From Roseofilum acuticapitatum BLCC-M154 (lineage in GTDB: Bacteria > Cyanobacteriota > Cyanobacteriia > Cyanobacteriales > Desertifilaceae): a DNA stretch of 64,000 bases. Of the stretch, positions 8,136-16,318 are shown piece by piece. The notes under the pieces were generated by a model, which was given only the letters and a program-made list of their open reading frames with translations, did not search any database and was not told the origin of the DNA. Made by a program: the position numbers and the translations under genes. Location: assembly GCF_030068475.1 (NCBI RefSeq), contig NZ_JAQOSP010000041.1, positions 1 to 64,000 of the forward strand. The letters are read 5' to 3'. The number at the start of each line of letters is the position of its first letter. Within the stretch, counting starts at the first letter, position 1.

Positions 8136-9632
8136 ATGAAAGCACAAGCCAGATACACAGAAACTTATGTCGAACAGCCCATATTGCTAGAGCGGCCGGT
8201 GATTTGGTCTCAAGTCCTGGTTTGGCTGATTCTGTTGATTACGTCGTCGGGAATTGCTTGGGCGGCGATCGCCAAAATAGAACAGTCCGTTCCCGCTCAA
8301 GGGCAACTGGAACCCCAAGGATCGGTCAATGAAGTGAAATCTCCCACCAGTGGCATGGTGCGGGAAATCTTGATTAAAGATGGGGATGTGGTACAACAGG
8401 GTGAACTGTTAATTACGTTTGACCCCACGGCTCCCCAAGCGGATATTGAATCCCTGACTAAGCAACAAATTACTCTGAAAGAAGAAATACAAATTTACGA
8501 TCGCATCCTCTCTGGGGGAGATATCCAAAGCGGCCCTCCAGAACTGGCTTCCTTAGCCCGTTTGCGCCAAACCCTATTGGCAGAAAATCAATACTTTAAT
8601 GCCCAACTCGATGGCTATAACCCCAATCAATCGGTTGATGGCGATGTTCGCATCACCCAAGACCGCTTGCTGACAGCTTCCCGCGCTGAATACCAATCTA
8701 GGGTAGAAGCAGCACGGCTGAAAATTGCCGAGTTGGAGAAACAGATCAATCTGATCCAACGCCAAGCCATGGCGATCGCCCCTCGCATAGAGAAGACCAA
8801 AGAAACCTTAACCATTAACGAGAACACCTTAGACCGCATTCGCCCTGTAGTCGAAGAAGGGGCCCTCTCTCAACTCCAGTACGATCGCCAAGAACAGGAA
8901 GTGCTGCGCTATCAGGACGAGTTGCTGGCTAGGGAAGGGGAACTTGAACAACTCCAGCTAGAGGAACAACGGCTGCGGGTGGAACAAGCTCAGTCCCAGG
9001 AAGCTTTGTCTAATGCGATCGCCATTTCTGCCAAAGATATCTTAACGAGAGTGGCTGATAACCAACGCCGGATTGCCGAGATCGATTCCCAACTGGCTCG
9101 CGCCAAAATTGAAACCAACAAGCGGTTAGCCGAAGTCGAAGGGGAGCTGATCAAAGCTCAACAAGCCCTAGGTTATCAAGAATTGCGAGCGCCCGTTAGC
9201 GGAGTAGTCTTTGATTTACAAGCGGGTACGGGATACGTCGCCCAAGCCACAGAGCGCCTCTTATCAATTGTGCCGAATGAGGCCTTAGTTGCCGAGGTTT
9301 ATATCCAAAACAAGGATATTGGTTTTGTCGATGAAGGAATGCAAGTTGAGTTAGATGTCTCCTCTTTCCCTTCTTCTGAATTTGGCACAATTAAAGGAAC
9401 CCTGACCTGGATCGGTTCGGATGCTCTAGAACCTACCCAAGTGCGACCGTTCTACGCATTCCCGGCCAAAATTGAGTTAGACAAACAGTATTTCACAATT
9501 AATGATAAGCAACTGGATCTGCAAGCGGGGATGGATATTAGTGCCAGTATTAAAGTTAGGAAACGGACGGTTTTAAGTCTCTTGACCGATAAGTTTGACA
9601 CCAAGATTCGTAGCTTGGAAACCGTTCGTTAG
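8136..9632 (+). CDS. HlyD family membrane fusion protein
   Basis: This adaptor of a type I secretion system bridges the inner-membrane exporter and the outer-membrane channel. The ATG at 8136 gives 498 residues and a short cytoplasmic tail before the membrane segment (about 25-47). An upstream TTG at 8097 lies in the repeat and is less likely. A biotinyl-lipoyl-like half (VKSPTSGMVREILIKDGD) is followed by a long coiled coil (about 110-330, rich in Gln, Glu and Leu), the second lipoyl half (ELRAPVSGVVFDLQ), and a beta-barrel region. It is the third gene of the secretion set; the outer-membrane channel is not in the window. Confidence 0.9.
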   Translation: MKAQARYTETYVEQPILLERPVIWSQVLVWLILLITSSGIAWAAIAKIEQSVPAQGQLEPQGSVNEVKSPTSGMVREILIKDGDVVQQGELLITFDPTAPQADIESLTKQQITLKEEIQIYDRILSGGDIQSGPPELASLARLRQTLLAENQYFNAQLDGYNPNQSVDGDVRITQDRLLTASRAEYQSRVEAARLKIAELEKQINLIQRQAMAIAPRIEKTKETLTINENTLDRIRPVVEEGALSQLQYDRQEQEVLRYQDELLAREGELEQLQLEEQRLRVEQAQSQEALSNAIAISAKDILTRVADNQRRIAEIDSQLARAKIETNKRLAEVEGELIKAQQALGYQELRAPVSGVVFDLQAGTGYVAQATERLLSIVPNEALVAEVYIQNKDIGFVDEGMQVELDVSSFPSSEFGTIKGTLTWIGSDALEPTQVRPFYAFPAKIELDKQYFTINDKQLDLQAGMDISASIKVRKRTVLSLLTDKFDTKIRSLETVR

Positions 9633-9665
9633 TTTCTATTCCCTGTTCCCTATTCCCTGTTCTCT

Positions 9666-10214
9666 ATGCAATATATTCCTACAAAAATTCCTGATGTTCT
9701 GATCCTAGAACCCAAGGTTTTTGGAGACGATCGCGGCTTCTTCTTTGAAAGCTATAATCACCAACGCTTTGCCGAACTGACTGGCCAATCTGTGGAGTTT
9801 GTCCAAGATAATCATTCCCGCTCCGTCAAAGGAGTGCTAAGGGGTCTGCATTACCAAATTGAGCAGGCCCAGGGTAAGCTCGTCCGTGCTGCGGTGGGAG
9901 AAATCTTAGATGTAGCTGTGGATATCCGCAAAAATAGCCCCCATTTTGGCCAGTGGGTCAGTTGTCTGTTAACTGCCCAAAATCACCGCCAGTTGTGGAT
10001 TCCGCCGGGATTTGCCCACGGATTTGTGGTGCTGTCGGAGATAGCAGAAGTGCTGTATAAAGCCAGTGATTATTATGCACCCCAGCACGAGCGATCGATT
10101 TTGTGGAACGATCCTGATATTGCCATCGATTGGCAAATTGATGGGTTAGAACCTACCTTATCAGCCAAAGATAAAGCCGGTAAACTCTTGTCAGATGCTG
10201 AGGTGTATTCATGA
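9666..10214 (+). CDS. rfbC: dTDP-4-dehydrorhamnose 3,5-epimerase
   Basis: RfbC/RmlC epimerises C3 and C5 of dTDP-4-keto-6-deoxyglucose in dTDP-L-rhamnose synthesis. The 182 residues include DDRGFFFESYN, the catalytic-His region DNHSRSVKGVLRGLHYQ, and IPPGFAHGFVVLSE, all standard for the cupin family. A TTCCCTA/TTCCCTG heptamer repeat fills the gap just before the start. Its stop overlaps the start of rfbD by four bases, showing coupling. rfbB (the 4,6-dehydratase) is not in the window. Confidence 0.96.
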   Translation: MQYIPTKIPDVLILEPKVFGDDRGFFFESYNHQRFAELTGQSVEFVQDNHSRSVKGVLRGLHYQIEQAQGKLVRAAVGEILDVAVDIRKNSPHFGQWVSCLLTAQNHRQLWIPPGFAHGFVVLSEIAEVLYKASDYYAPQHERSILWNDPDIAIDWQIDGLEPTLSAKDKAGKLLSDAEVYS

Positions 10215-11098
10215 CCCGAATTTTGGTAACTGGGGCCCAAGGGCAGTTGGGCCAAGAGCTAGTCACCCTGTTGAAACCCTTGGGAGAGGTGACGGGGATC
10301 GATCGCCAGGAACTGGATTTAACTGAGTTTGACAAGGTGGCAGCCTTTTGGCAAGACTTACAACCGGATATTGTAGTGCATGGAGCGGCCTATACCGCAG
10401 TGGATAAGGCTGAAGAAGATGCGGATCTGGCTATGCAGGTGAATGGGGAAGCACCGGGACAATTAGCCCGTTTAGCAGCCGCTTCTGGCGCGAAGTTAAT
10501 CCATATTTCTACGGATTATGTATTTGATGGGGGTAAAAATCAGCCCTATCTGGAAACGGATAAAACCAATCCTCTGAGTTCTTATGGGCGATCGAAGTTG
10601 CGGGGGGAAGAGCTTGTACAAGAGAGTGGCGCAATGTTTGCCATCCTCAGAACCGCTTGGGTGTATGGGAATGGAATTACCGGTAATTTTGTCAAAACCA
10701 TGTTCCGCCTCGGTCAAGAGCGGGAAGAGTTGCGTGTAGTCTACGATCAGGTGGGTTCCCCGACTTGGACGGTGGATTTAGCGGGGGCGATCGCCCAATT
10801 GATTCCCAAGCTGAACGCGGAAACTGTGGGTATCTATCATTACACAAATGCGGGGGTGACCAGTTGGTACGATTTTGCGATCGCCATTTTTGAAGAAGCA
10901 AGCAAGTTAGGCATTCCCCTAAAAATTAAACGAGTGCTTCCCATTACCACCGACCAATATCCCACCCCCGCCAAACGTCCCGCTTACTCCGTTCTTTCAG
11001 GTCAAAAACTCGCTGATCTCCTGGGAAACCCTGCCCCCCACTGGCGCGAAAGTTTGCAGAAAATGTTAGCCGAATATGCCGAAAACTTAGTGTATTAG
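10211..11098 (+). CDS. rfbD: dTDP-4-dehydrorhamnose reductase
   Basis: This is the last step of dTDP-L-rhamnose synthesis, reducing the 4-keto sugar with NAD(P)H. The Rossmann motif is ILVTGAQGQLGQEL. The short-chain dehydrogenase features STDYVFDG and the Tyr-x3-Lys in SSYGRSKLRGE are present, and the 295-residue length is normal. It overlaps rfbC by four bases and is followed after 11 bases by a toxin-antitoxin pair that separates it from rfbA. Confidence 0.96.
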   Translation: MTRILVTGAQGQLGQELVTLLKPLGEVTGIDRQELDLTEFDKVAAFWQDLQPDIVVHGAAYTAVDKAEEDADLAMQVNGEAPGQLARLAAASGAKLIHISTDYVFDGGKNQPYLETDKTNPLSSYGRSKLRGEELVQESGAMFAILRTAWVYGNGITGNFVKTMFRLGQEREELRVVYDQVGSPTWTVDLAGAIAQLIPKLNAETVGIYHYTNAGVTSWYDFAIAIFEEASKLGIPLKIKRVLPITTDQYPTPAKRPAYSVLSGQKLADLLGNPAPHWRESLQKMLAEYAENLVY

Positions 11099-11109
11099 GG
11101 GTAATTTTT

Positions 11110-11340
11110 ATGAGTCAATATTTTAAAACATCTGCTTTTCAAAAAGTGATTGAGGAGATAGAAACCTTCTCTTTGGAAGATCAAGAAATTCTCCTCGATA
11201 TCCTCAATAAGCGTTTAGCAGAACAAAAGCGATCGCAATTACTCAAAGATGTTGCTGAAGCAAGATTAGAATATAGAATGGGAAATTTTCAATTGGGAAC
11301 GGTAGATGAATTTTTAGCAGCATTGGACGAAGAGGAATGA
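11110..11340 (+). CDS. RelB-like antitoxin
   Basis: This 76-residue acidic helical protein (SLEDQEILLDILNKRLAEQKR, then FLAALDEEE) lies directly before a RelE-family toxin and overlaps it by four bases. Size, charge and order fit the antitoxin of a type II pair that also represses its own operon. Antitoxins of this group diverge strongly, so the call rests mainly on context. Confidence 0.75.
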   Translation: MSQYFKTSAFQKVIEEIETFSLEDQEILLDILNKRLAEQKRSQLLKDVAEARLEYRMGNFQLGTVDEFLAALDEEE

Positions 11341-11627
11341 AGATTGCTTGGAGTCCTAAATCTCTACGTTCATTTAAACGTTTAACACGCAAAAATCCTG
11401 ATCTACGCTCTTTAATTGAAGTAACCATAAGACAGCTCATTGAAGATCCTTTTCATCCCAGTTTACGAACTCATAAGCTCAAAGGAGATTTTTCAGGATG
11501 TTGGTCATGTTCAATTGATTATAGCTATCGGATCATTTTTGAGTTTGTACCAGATCAAGAAGAGGAGGAAGAGGAAGAAGAAGTTATTTTATTGCTCAAT
11601 TTGGGCACTCACGATCAAGTTTATTGA
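11337..11627 (+). CDS. RelE/ParE-superfamily toxin
   Basis: A 96-residue protein with the RelE fold pattern: IAWSPKSLRSFKRLTRKNPDLR, then HKLKGDFSGCWSCSIDYSYRIIFEF and a final strand ILLLNLGTHDQVY. Toxins of this group cut mRNA on the ribosome. The last two strands are separated by an eight-Glu stretch (encoded by GAG/GAA repeats near 11560-11583), an unusual expansion that could affect activity. It lies inside the dTDP-rhamnose cluster, co-directional with it. Confidence 0.83.
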   Translation: MKIAWSPKSLRSFKRLTRKNPDLRSLIEVTIRQLIEDPFHPSLRTHKLKGDFSGCWSCSIDYSYRIIFEFVPDQEEEEEEEEVILLLNLGTHDQVY

Positions 11628-11675
11628 AAATTAAATTCTGTCCTCTATAACAGAGAAAGCTGTTGTAATTAAATC

Positions 11676-12749
11676 ATGAAAGCACTTATTTTATCTGGTG
11701 GTAAAGGCACTCGCCTACGCCCCATTACTTATACCGGAGCCAAACAATTGGTTCCTGTCGCCAATCAACCGATTTTATGGTACGGCATTCAAGGAATTGT
11801 CGCTGCCGGAATTACCGATATTGGCATTATTATTAGTCCCGAAACTGGGGAAGAAGTTAAAGCCACCACTGGGGATGGGGAAAGGTTTGGGGCGAAAATT
11901 ACCTATATTTTGCAAGATCAACCCGCCGGTTTAGCCCATGCTGTAAAAGTGGCGCAGCCGTTCCTAGGAAACGACCCATTCATTATGTATTTGGGCGATA
12001 ACATCATTCAAAGTGACTTAACCCCATTTTTGACCCAATTTAAGGAAAATAGCCTAGATGGGCTGATTTTGCTGCGTCCGGTGTCTAATCCCAGTGCCTT
12101 TGGAGTTGCTGAAGTTGATACTCAGGGAAGGGTCTTAAAATTGGTAGAAAAACCGAAAAACCCGCCCTCAAATCTAGCGCTGGTGGGGATTTACTTCTTT
12201 TCGACTGCCATTCATGAAGCCATTTCTAGTATTCAACCGTCACCACGGGGTGAGCTCGAAATCACCGATGCAATTCAAGTCTTAATCGATCGCCAAACTC
12301 AGGTCGAAGCGCGTCAAATCGAAGGATGGTGGCTAGACACCGGGAAAAAAGATGACCTGTTAGAAGCCAATCGCATCATTCTCGATACCCGCTTAGAATC
12401 AGAACAGCAAGGAACCATTGACTCCCAAAGTCAAGTGATTGGTCGGGTAAGCATCGGTGCGGGCACAAAAGTGATTAATAGCACAATTCGCGGCCCCGTT
12501 GCCATTGGCGAAAATTGTCATATTGAAAACACATTTATCGGCCCCTATAGTAGTATTGCCAGTGGCACAACCTTAAGGGAAGTTGATATTGAACACAGCG
12601 TGATTTTAGGAGAAGCTACCCTAGAAAACATTCAACAACGGATTGTTGATAGTGTGGTGGGTAGACGCGCTCGCTTAAATGTTGCGCCCCGTCGTCCCAC
12701 AGCTCTCAGATTTATGATTGGCGATGATTGTCAGATTGAATTGGTTTAA
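11676..12749 (+). CDS. rfbA: glucose-1-phosphate thymidylyltransferase, long form
   Basis: First step of dTDP-rhamnose synthesis: dTTP plus glucose-1-phosphate to dTDP-glucose. The N-terminus has the nucleotidyltransferase signature LSGGKGTRLRPIT, plus YLGDNI and the EKPKNPPSNLA segment. At 357 residues it belongs to the long type, with a C-terminal left-handed beta-helix (hexapeptide-like repeats VIGRVSIGAG, GPVAIGENCHIE, IGPYSSIASG). The two upstream rfb genes are separated from it by the toxin-antitoxin pair. Confidence 0.95.
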   Translation: MKALILSGGKGTRLRPITYTGAKQLVPVANQPILWYGIQGIVAAGITDIGIIISPETGEEVKATTGDGERFGAKITYILQDQPAGLAHAVKVAQPFLGNDPFIMYLGDNIIQSDLTPFLTQFKENSLDGLILLRPVSNPSAFGVAEVDTQGRVLKLVEKPKNPPSNLALVGIYFFSTAIHEAISSIQPSPRGELEITDAIQVLIDRQTQVEARQIEGWWLDTGKKDDLLEANRIILDTRLESEQQGTIDSQSQVIGRVSIGAGTKVINSTIRGPVAIGENCHIENTFIGPYSSIASGTTLREVDIEHSVILGEATLENIQQRIVDSVVGRRARLNVAPRRPTALRFMIGDDCQIELV

Positions 12750-12838
12750 GGGGCACACATCGCCTTTGTGTCATATGAAGGACTCACCGCCGAGTCAATC
12801 TAAATCACGTCAGTTTTGCAGAAACTTTTGCAGAAAAT

Positions 12839-12868
12839 TGCATAATTCTATAAAACTACCCTGATAAT
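12839..12868 (+). promoter_or_regulatory. candidate promoter, shared motif (site 1, sigma-like gene)
   Basis: TGCATAA (12839-12845), 13 bases, CCCT, then GATAAT (12863-12868), that is, a 17-base spacer between a -35-like and a -10-like box. It ends 49 bases before the start of the sigma-like gene. Same spacing as four other sites at 15836, 23331, 24385 and 24913; this site is the weakest in the CC region. Two TTTTGCAGAAA repeats lie just upstream. Confidence 0.55.
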
Positions 12869-12916
12869 TATGTAAGGTTTCAATAACACAGTAAGGATCA
12901 GGGAGATAAATAGACC

Positions 12917-14362
12917 ATGAAATCGCGCAAAGATACTGTTGAATTATTTTCAACATTTCTTCAAATCGATGACCAATATGACCGAATTGGGCCGGGGTGG
13001 CACAAATCACCCCGTTTGGCCAAGTCCATGACTCAGAAGGTGGAGAAAGAGCCAGGAATGCACAAAGAATATTGGGCCCAATACTGGCTCAGAGCATCAA
13101 TGGTAGAAGCTCCAGTTAATCGGCTGGCACGAGAACATCTGGCTGCCTATTTAGAAGAGACCTGTTGTCGGACAGCATGGAAAGTTTCCCAGCAGTATTC
13201 AGAGCGAAAAGTGGATGTTTTCCAGATGGCTAGAATGGTGGTACTAAATCCAGTTAAGCTGTTCAAAAGTTATGATTATAAAAGTAGTGGCGTGAAAACT
13301 TACGCTCAGTTTCCCCTGGAAAGTGCTGTTCGCGAACAACTACGGTGTAACGGTATGGAATTAGACAAATATAGTTGGCCGGCACTGCTACGAAGGATCA
13401 CAAAAAAGAAGCTCAAAGAGGCTTTGTCTAAAGCTGATGTTAAAGAGCCTACTTTTTCTCGTTGTTTGCAAGCTTGGCAATGTTTTCGGGAGCAATATGT
13501 ACCTAGGAAAGCTGATGGGCGTAAACAATTGCAACCCCCGGATCGGCAAGAATTAGACCAGATAGCCTCTCACTATCATCAACGCTATCCTTCTGAGGAC
13601 TTTACCCCCGATGGTGCAATGATTCAAACCTTACTCGATCTAGCAGTTCAAGCGATTCGAGAGAGTTTTAATACCAAGATTGTAGCGCTAGAAGATAGTG
13701 TGTTTGAACCCGCTAGTGTTTCTGAGCCATCCCTAGAAGAGGTAGAAGAGGCAGAAGAAGAAACGGAGCGTTTTAGACAAATTGGTGCAGTTCTTTCTCG
13801 AAAGTTTGATGAATTTGTAGTAGCCGATCGGAGGTTGCTTAAGCTCTGGTATGGCTTGGGGATGACTCAATCAGATTTAGCGCTTATTTTTAGCTTTGAA
13901 CAACAGTATCAAGTGTCTCGTAAAAAAGACAAATTGAAAAAAGTTTTGCTGAAATCTTTAGCTCAATGGAGTCAGGAAACTCTGAAGGTTACGATTACGT
14001 CTAACCAACTGAGCGAGACAGCTAATATTTTGGATATTTGGCTGGAAAAAATCGGTTGCTTTGACTTTTGCGCTCGCCTAAAGCAATCCCTGATGAATCA
14101 AGGCAATTTTGATGAGCTTAAAATCTTGAAGTTACACTTTGGTAAAGGATTGAAGCTTGAGGAGGTTGCCCAGGAAATGGGACGGGGACAAGGGGAGATT
14201 GAGCAGGTGATCGCCGAAATCAAGTCGAGGCTAGAGCAAGAATTATACACTCTAATTGCAACCGAGTTTCAGCTTTCTTTACAAGGGTGCAAATCAGACC
14301 ACAAAGCGATCGCTAATTTTGTCCAGATGTGTCTGTATAAATTGCCTTATGGCTCCCTTTAA
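12917..14362 (+). CDS. sigma-70-like transcription factor
   Basis: A 481-residue protein. Residues about 75-145 resemble sigma region 2 (DVFQMARMVVLNPVKLF, then SYDYKSSGVKTYAQFPLESA). Residues about 309-345 resemble region 4 (LLKLWYGLGMTQSDLALIF followed by a basic helix). A second HTH-like segment lies at about 404-440 (ILKLHFGKGLKLEEVAQEMG). The spacing is wider than in standard sigma factors and a -10 recognition region is not obvious, so it could be a sigma-like regulator. AGGGAG precedes the ATG. DUF1822 follows after 24 bases, so they form one operon. The shared element upstream suggests autoregulation (inference). Confidence 0.72.
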   Translation: MKSRKDTVELFSTFLQIDDQYDRIGPGWHKSPRLAKSMTQKVEKEPGMHKEYWAQYWLRASMVEAPVNRLAREHLAAYLEETCCRTAWKVSQQYSERKVDVFQMARMVVLNPVKLFKSYDYKSSGVKTYAQFPLESAVREQLRCNGMELDKYSWPALLRRITKKKLKEALSKADVKEPTFSRCLQAWQCFREQYVPRKADGRKQLQPPDRQELDQIASHYHQRYPSEDFTPDGAMIQTLLDLAVQAIRESFNTKIVALEDSVFEPASVSEPSLEEVEEAEEETERFRQIGAVLSRKFDEFVVADRRLLKLWYGLGMTQSDLALIFSFEQQYQVSRKKDKLKKVLLKSLAQWSQETLKVTITSNQLSETANILDIWLEKIGCFDFCARLKQSLMNQGNFDELKILKLHFGKGLKLEEVAQEMGRGQGEIEQVIAEIKSRLEQELYTLIATEFQLSLQGCKSDHKAIANFVQMCLYKLPYGSL

Positions 14363-14386
14363 ATAATCAACAGGAGGAATGAGACC

Positions 14387-15814
14387 ATGTTAACGATGAA
14401 TGAATCACTGATGCTCAATTCTAACCAGGTTTTGCTGGAAATTTCACCACAGGACAGGGAAACGGCTTGGCCGCCCGATAATCAATTTGCGACAGAAAAG
14501 GGACAATGGAATGCCTATTTGAACCGCCTCTGTCTCCAGGCGGTTTTGTCTTGGATGGCAGAAGAATCGGGGATTGAACCGCAAATTTACCCCAGTGCAA
14601 GGAATGCGGAAAAATTGTGGGAAGGGATTAATGGAACGGCGATCGCCCTGGAAGAGACTCGCATCGTCATGATTCCCAGTGAAGCCATCGATACTGAGGA
14701 ATTTATTGTCCCTCAAGAATGGGTAGATATTCCAGATTGGAAAGCCAATTATTATCTGGCAGTCCAAGTGTTTCCCGATGATGGCTATGTGCGAATTTGG
14801 GGATATGCCACCCATCAACACTTGAAAACATTAGCCGTCTATGATGCAGGCGATCGCACCTACAGTCTAGATGGAGTGGATGTCATTCAAGACCTGAATG
14901 TGATGTGGGTGGCGAGGGAACTGTGTCCGAATGAACAAGTAGAAGTTGCAGCTTTACCGATTTTATCTGCCCAGGACGCTGAACAGTTGTTAGCGCAACT
15001 GAGTTCGCAAGCCATTCATTACCGCCGATTTGGGCTTCCTTTTCCCCAGTGGGCTGCGTTGTTGACTCAAGGAGCTTGGAGAGAGCAGGTATGGGAAACG
15101 ACTACTACTCTAGAGAGAGTAGAGGCGATCGCCACTGATTCATATCCGCTTGCGGAAACCCTAACCAATTTATCCAATTGGTTGGAAAACCAGATTGAAA
15201 CTCAGTGGCAAACCCTGGAGCAATTTATGGCATACTCAACGGGTAATTTAAGTTTGGCCTTTCGCAATCTAGACATGACCGTAAATCCAGAAGAACGTAT
15301 TCCCATTCTGATTAACCGGATACAAACTAGTGCGGATGAAGGTCAAGTGAAAATTGCGGCCGAAGAGTTAGGCACAATGGGTCAAGGTCATCCGCAAATT
15401 ATTCCCGTTCTGGTCAATTTAATTCAAACGACCGAAGATGAAGAAACCCGTTGGGCCGCAGCCGAAAGTTTATGGACAATTTCCCCAGACCATCCCGGAT
15501 CGGGCGTTCGTAGAATTGCTGATTTAGGAATGCAATTTGGCAATTATCCCCTAGCTTTAATGGTGGCGATTTTACCTAAAAGAGAAGATAATCGGGCGAT
15601 TCTCCTGCGATTAAATCCGATGGGGAACCAGATGTATCTCCCTCCTGGAGTCGAGTTAACGGTGCTGGATGACGAAGGGGAGACGTTCTTGGAAACCGAA
15701 AGCCGAGAGCGTGATAATTATATTCAGCTTAAATTAGGCGGCGATCGCGGCGAACGTTTTAGCGTTAGAGTCGCCCTTGGTGAGACGGCAATCACAGAGG
15801 GATTCGTAATCTAA
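14387..15814 (+). CDS. DUF1822 family protein with HEAT-like repeats
   Basis: This 475-residue protein follows a strong AGGAGG site (14371-14376). The N-terminal two-thirds matches DUF1822, a cyanobacterial family without known function (YYLAVQVFPDDGYVRIWGYA is characteristic). Residues about 305-365 form two HEAT-like repeats (RIPILINRIQ, IAAEELGTMGQG, VLVNLIQTTEDEETRWAAAE), which usually bind other proteins. The C-terminus is a beta-rich domain. It is co-transcribed with the sigma-like gene, so a regulator or sensor that binds the sigma-like protein is a reasonable guess. An interspersed palindrome lies within the coding sequence at 15140-15159. Confidence 0.8.
   Translation: MLTMNESLMLNSNQVLLEISPQDRETAWPPDNQFATEKGQWNAYLNRLCLQAVLSWMAEESGIEPQIYPSARNAEKLWEGINGTAIALEETRIVMIPSEAIDTEEFIVPQEWVDIPDWKANYYLAVQVFPDDGYVRIWGYATHQHLKTLAVYDAGDRTYSLDGVDVIQDLNVMWVARELCPNEQVEVAALPILSAQDAEQLLAQLSSQAIHYRRFGLPFPQWAALLTQGAWREQVWETTTTLERVEAIATDSYPLAETLTNLSNWLENQIETQWQTLEQFMAYSTGNLSLAFRNLDMTVNPEERIPILINRIQTSADEGQVKIAAEELGTMGQGHPQIIPVLVNLIQTTEDEETRWAAAESLWTISPDHPGSGVRRIADLGMQFGNYPLALMVAILPKREDNRAILLRLNPMGNQMYLPPGVELTVLDDEGETFLETESRERDNYIQLKLGGDRGERFSVRVALGETAITEGFVI
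15140..15159. repeat. interspersed TCCGC/GCGGA palindrome inside a coding region, copy 3
   Basis: TCATATCCGCTTGCGGAAAC differs at one base from copies 2 and 4 and is read in frame within the DUF1822 gene, encoding SYPLAE. Confidence 0.7.
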
Positions 15815-15835
15815 AAAGATTCCGATCGGACGGAC

Positions 15836-15865
15836 TGCATAAATTGCTGGAGTCATCCCGATAAG
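15836..15865 (+). promoter_or_regulatory. candidate promoter, shared motif (site 2)
   Basis: TGCATAA (15836-15842), 13 bases, TCCC, GATAAG (15860-15865); ends 33 bases before the next start. It shares the longer stretch CTGGAGTCATCCC with the site at 23331. Confidence 0.6.
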
Positions 15866-15897
15866 TAGATGTAGAGAAAAATTTAGGAGTCACTCCG

Positions 15898-16143
15898 ATG
15901 TCTGCTTCTGAAACTGTGATGCACCAAATGTTTGCGAATCTGGTTGCCGAATATCATCCCTTTGCCAACTACCTCGGTTATCAAGAAGGCGAAAATGGCT
16001 TTATTATCATCTATGATGGCGGCAATGGCCGGCAAGCGATGGTGGTTGATACCCATGGCAATATTGTCCAAGATACGACCTTGGGAACCACCCGCACACT
16101 GGGATTACTGGCCCTAGGGGCTTGGTTATTGGGCGATCGCTAA
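15898..16143 (+). CDS. small conserved-looking protein, function unknown
   Basis: The 81 residues read as a compact alpha/beta protein (HQMFANLVAEYHPFANYLGY, then ENGFIIIYDGG and AMVVDTHGNIVQD), ending in a hydrophobic stretch TLGLLALGAWLLGDR that might associate with a membrane. I do not recognise the family. It starts behind its own copy of the shared promoter element, with TTAGGAG just upstream of the ATG. It lies between the DUF1822 and CHAT genes and ends before a strong hairpin at 16171-16208, so it may be transcribed alone. Confidence 0.72.
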   Translation: MSASETVMHQMFANLVAEYHPFANYLGYQEGENGFIIIYDGGNGRQAMVVDTHGNIVQDTTLGTTRTLGLLALGAWLLGDR

Positions 16144-16170
16144 TCCTGAGCTGTATTCACATTCTGAAAC

Positions 16171-16208
16171 ATTCGCTGACAAGAAAAGTTACATTCTTGT
16201 CAGCGAAT
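16171..16208 (+). terminator. perfect 15-bp stem hairpin
   Basis: Arms ATTCGCTGACAAGAA (16171-16185) and TTCTTGTCAGCGAAT (16194-16208) around an 8-base loop, 27 bases after the small gene. The following T content is modest, so it may be a terminator or an RNA/operator element before the CHAT gene. Confidence 0.6.
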
Positions 16209-16318
16209 TTAGTGTATACTCCGTGACGAGGAAGATAGCGGCTAGATCAATTAAAAATTAAAAATGGGTAAGGTCGAAGATTGTTGACCCGATAGGATAC
16301 TACATTCAGGCCAAGTTT

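Noticed and set aside
16283-16300. Sixth shared promoter before the CHAT gene (ACCCGATAGG)
   Set aside because: The CCCGATA part is present but no TGCATAA lies 13 bases upstream; an ordinary TTGACC box is as likely.
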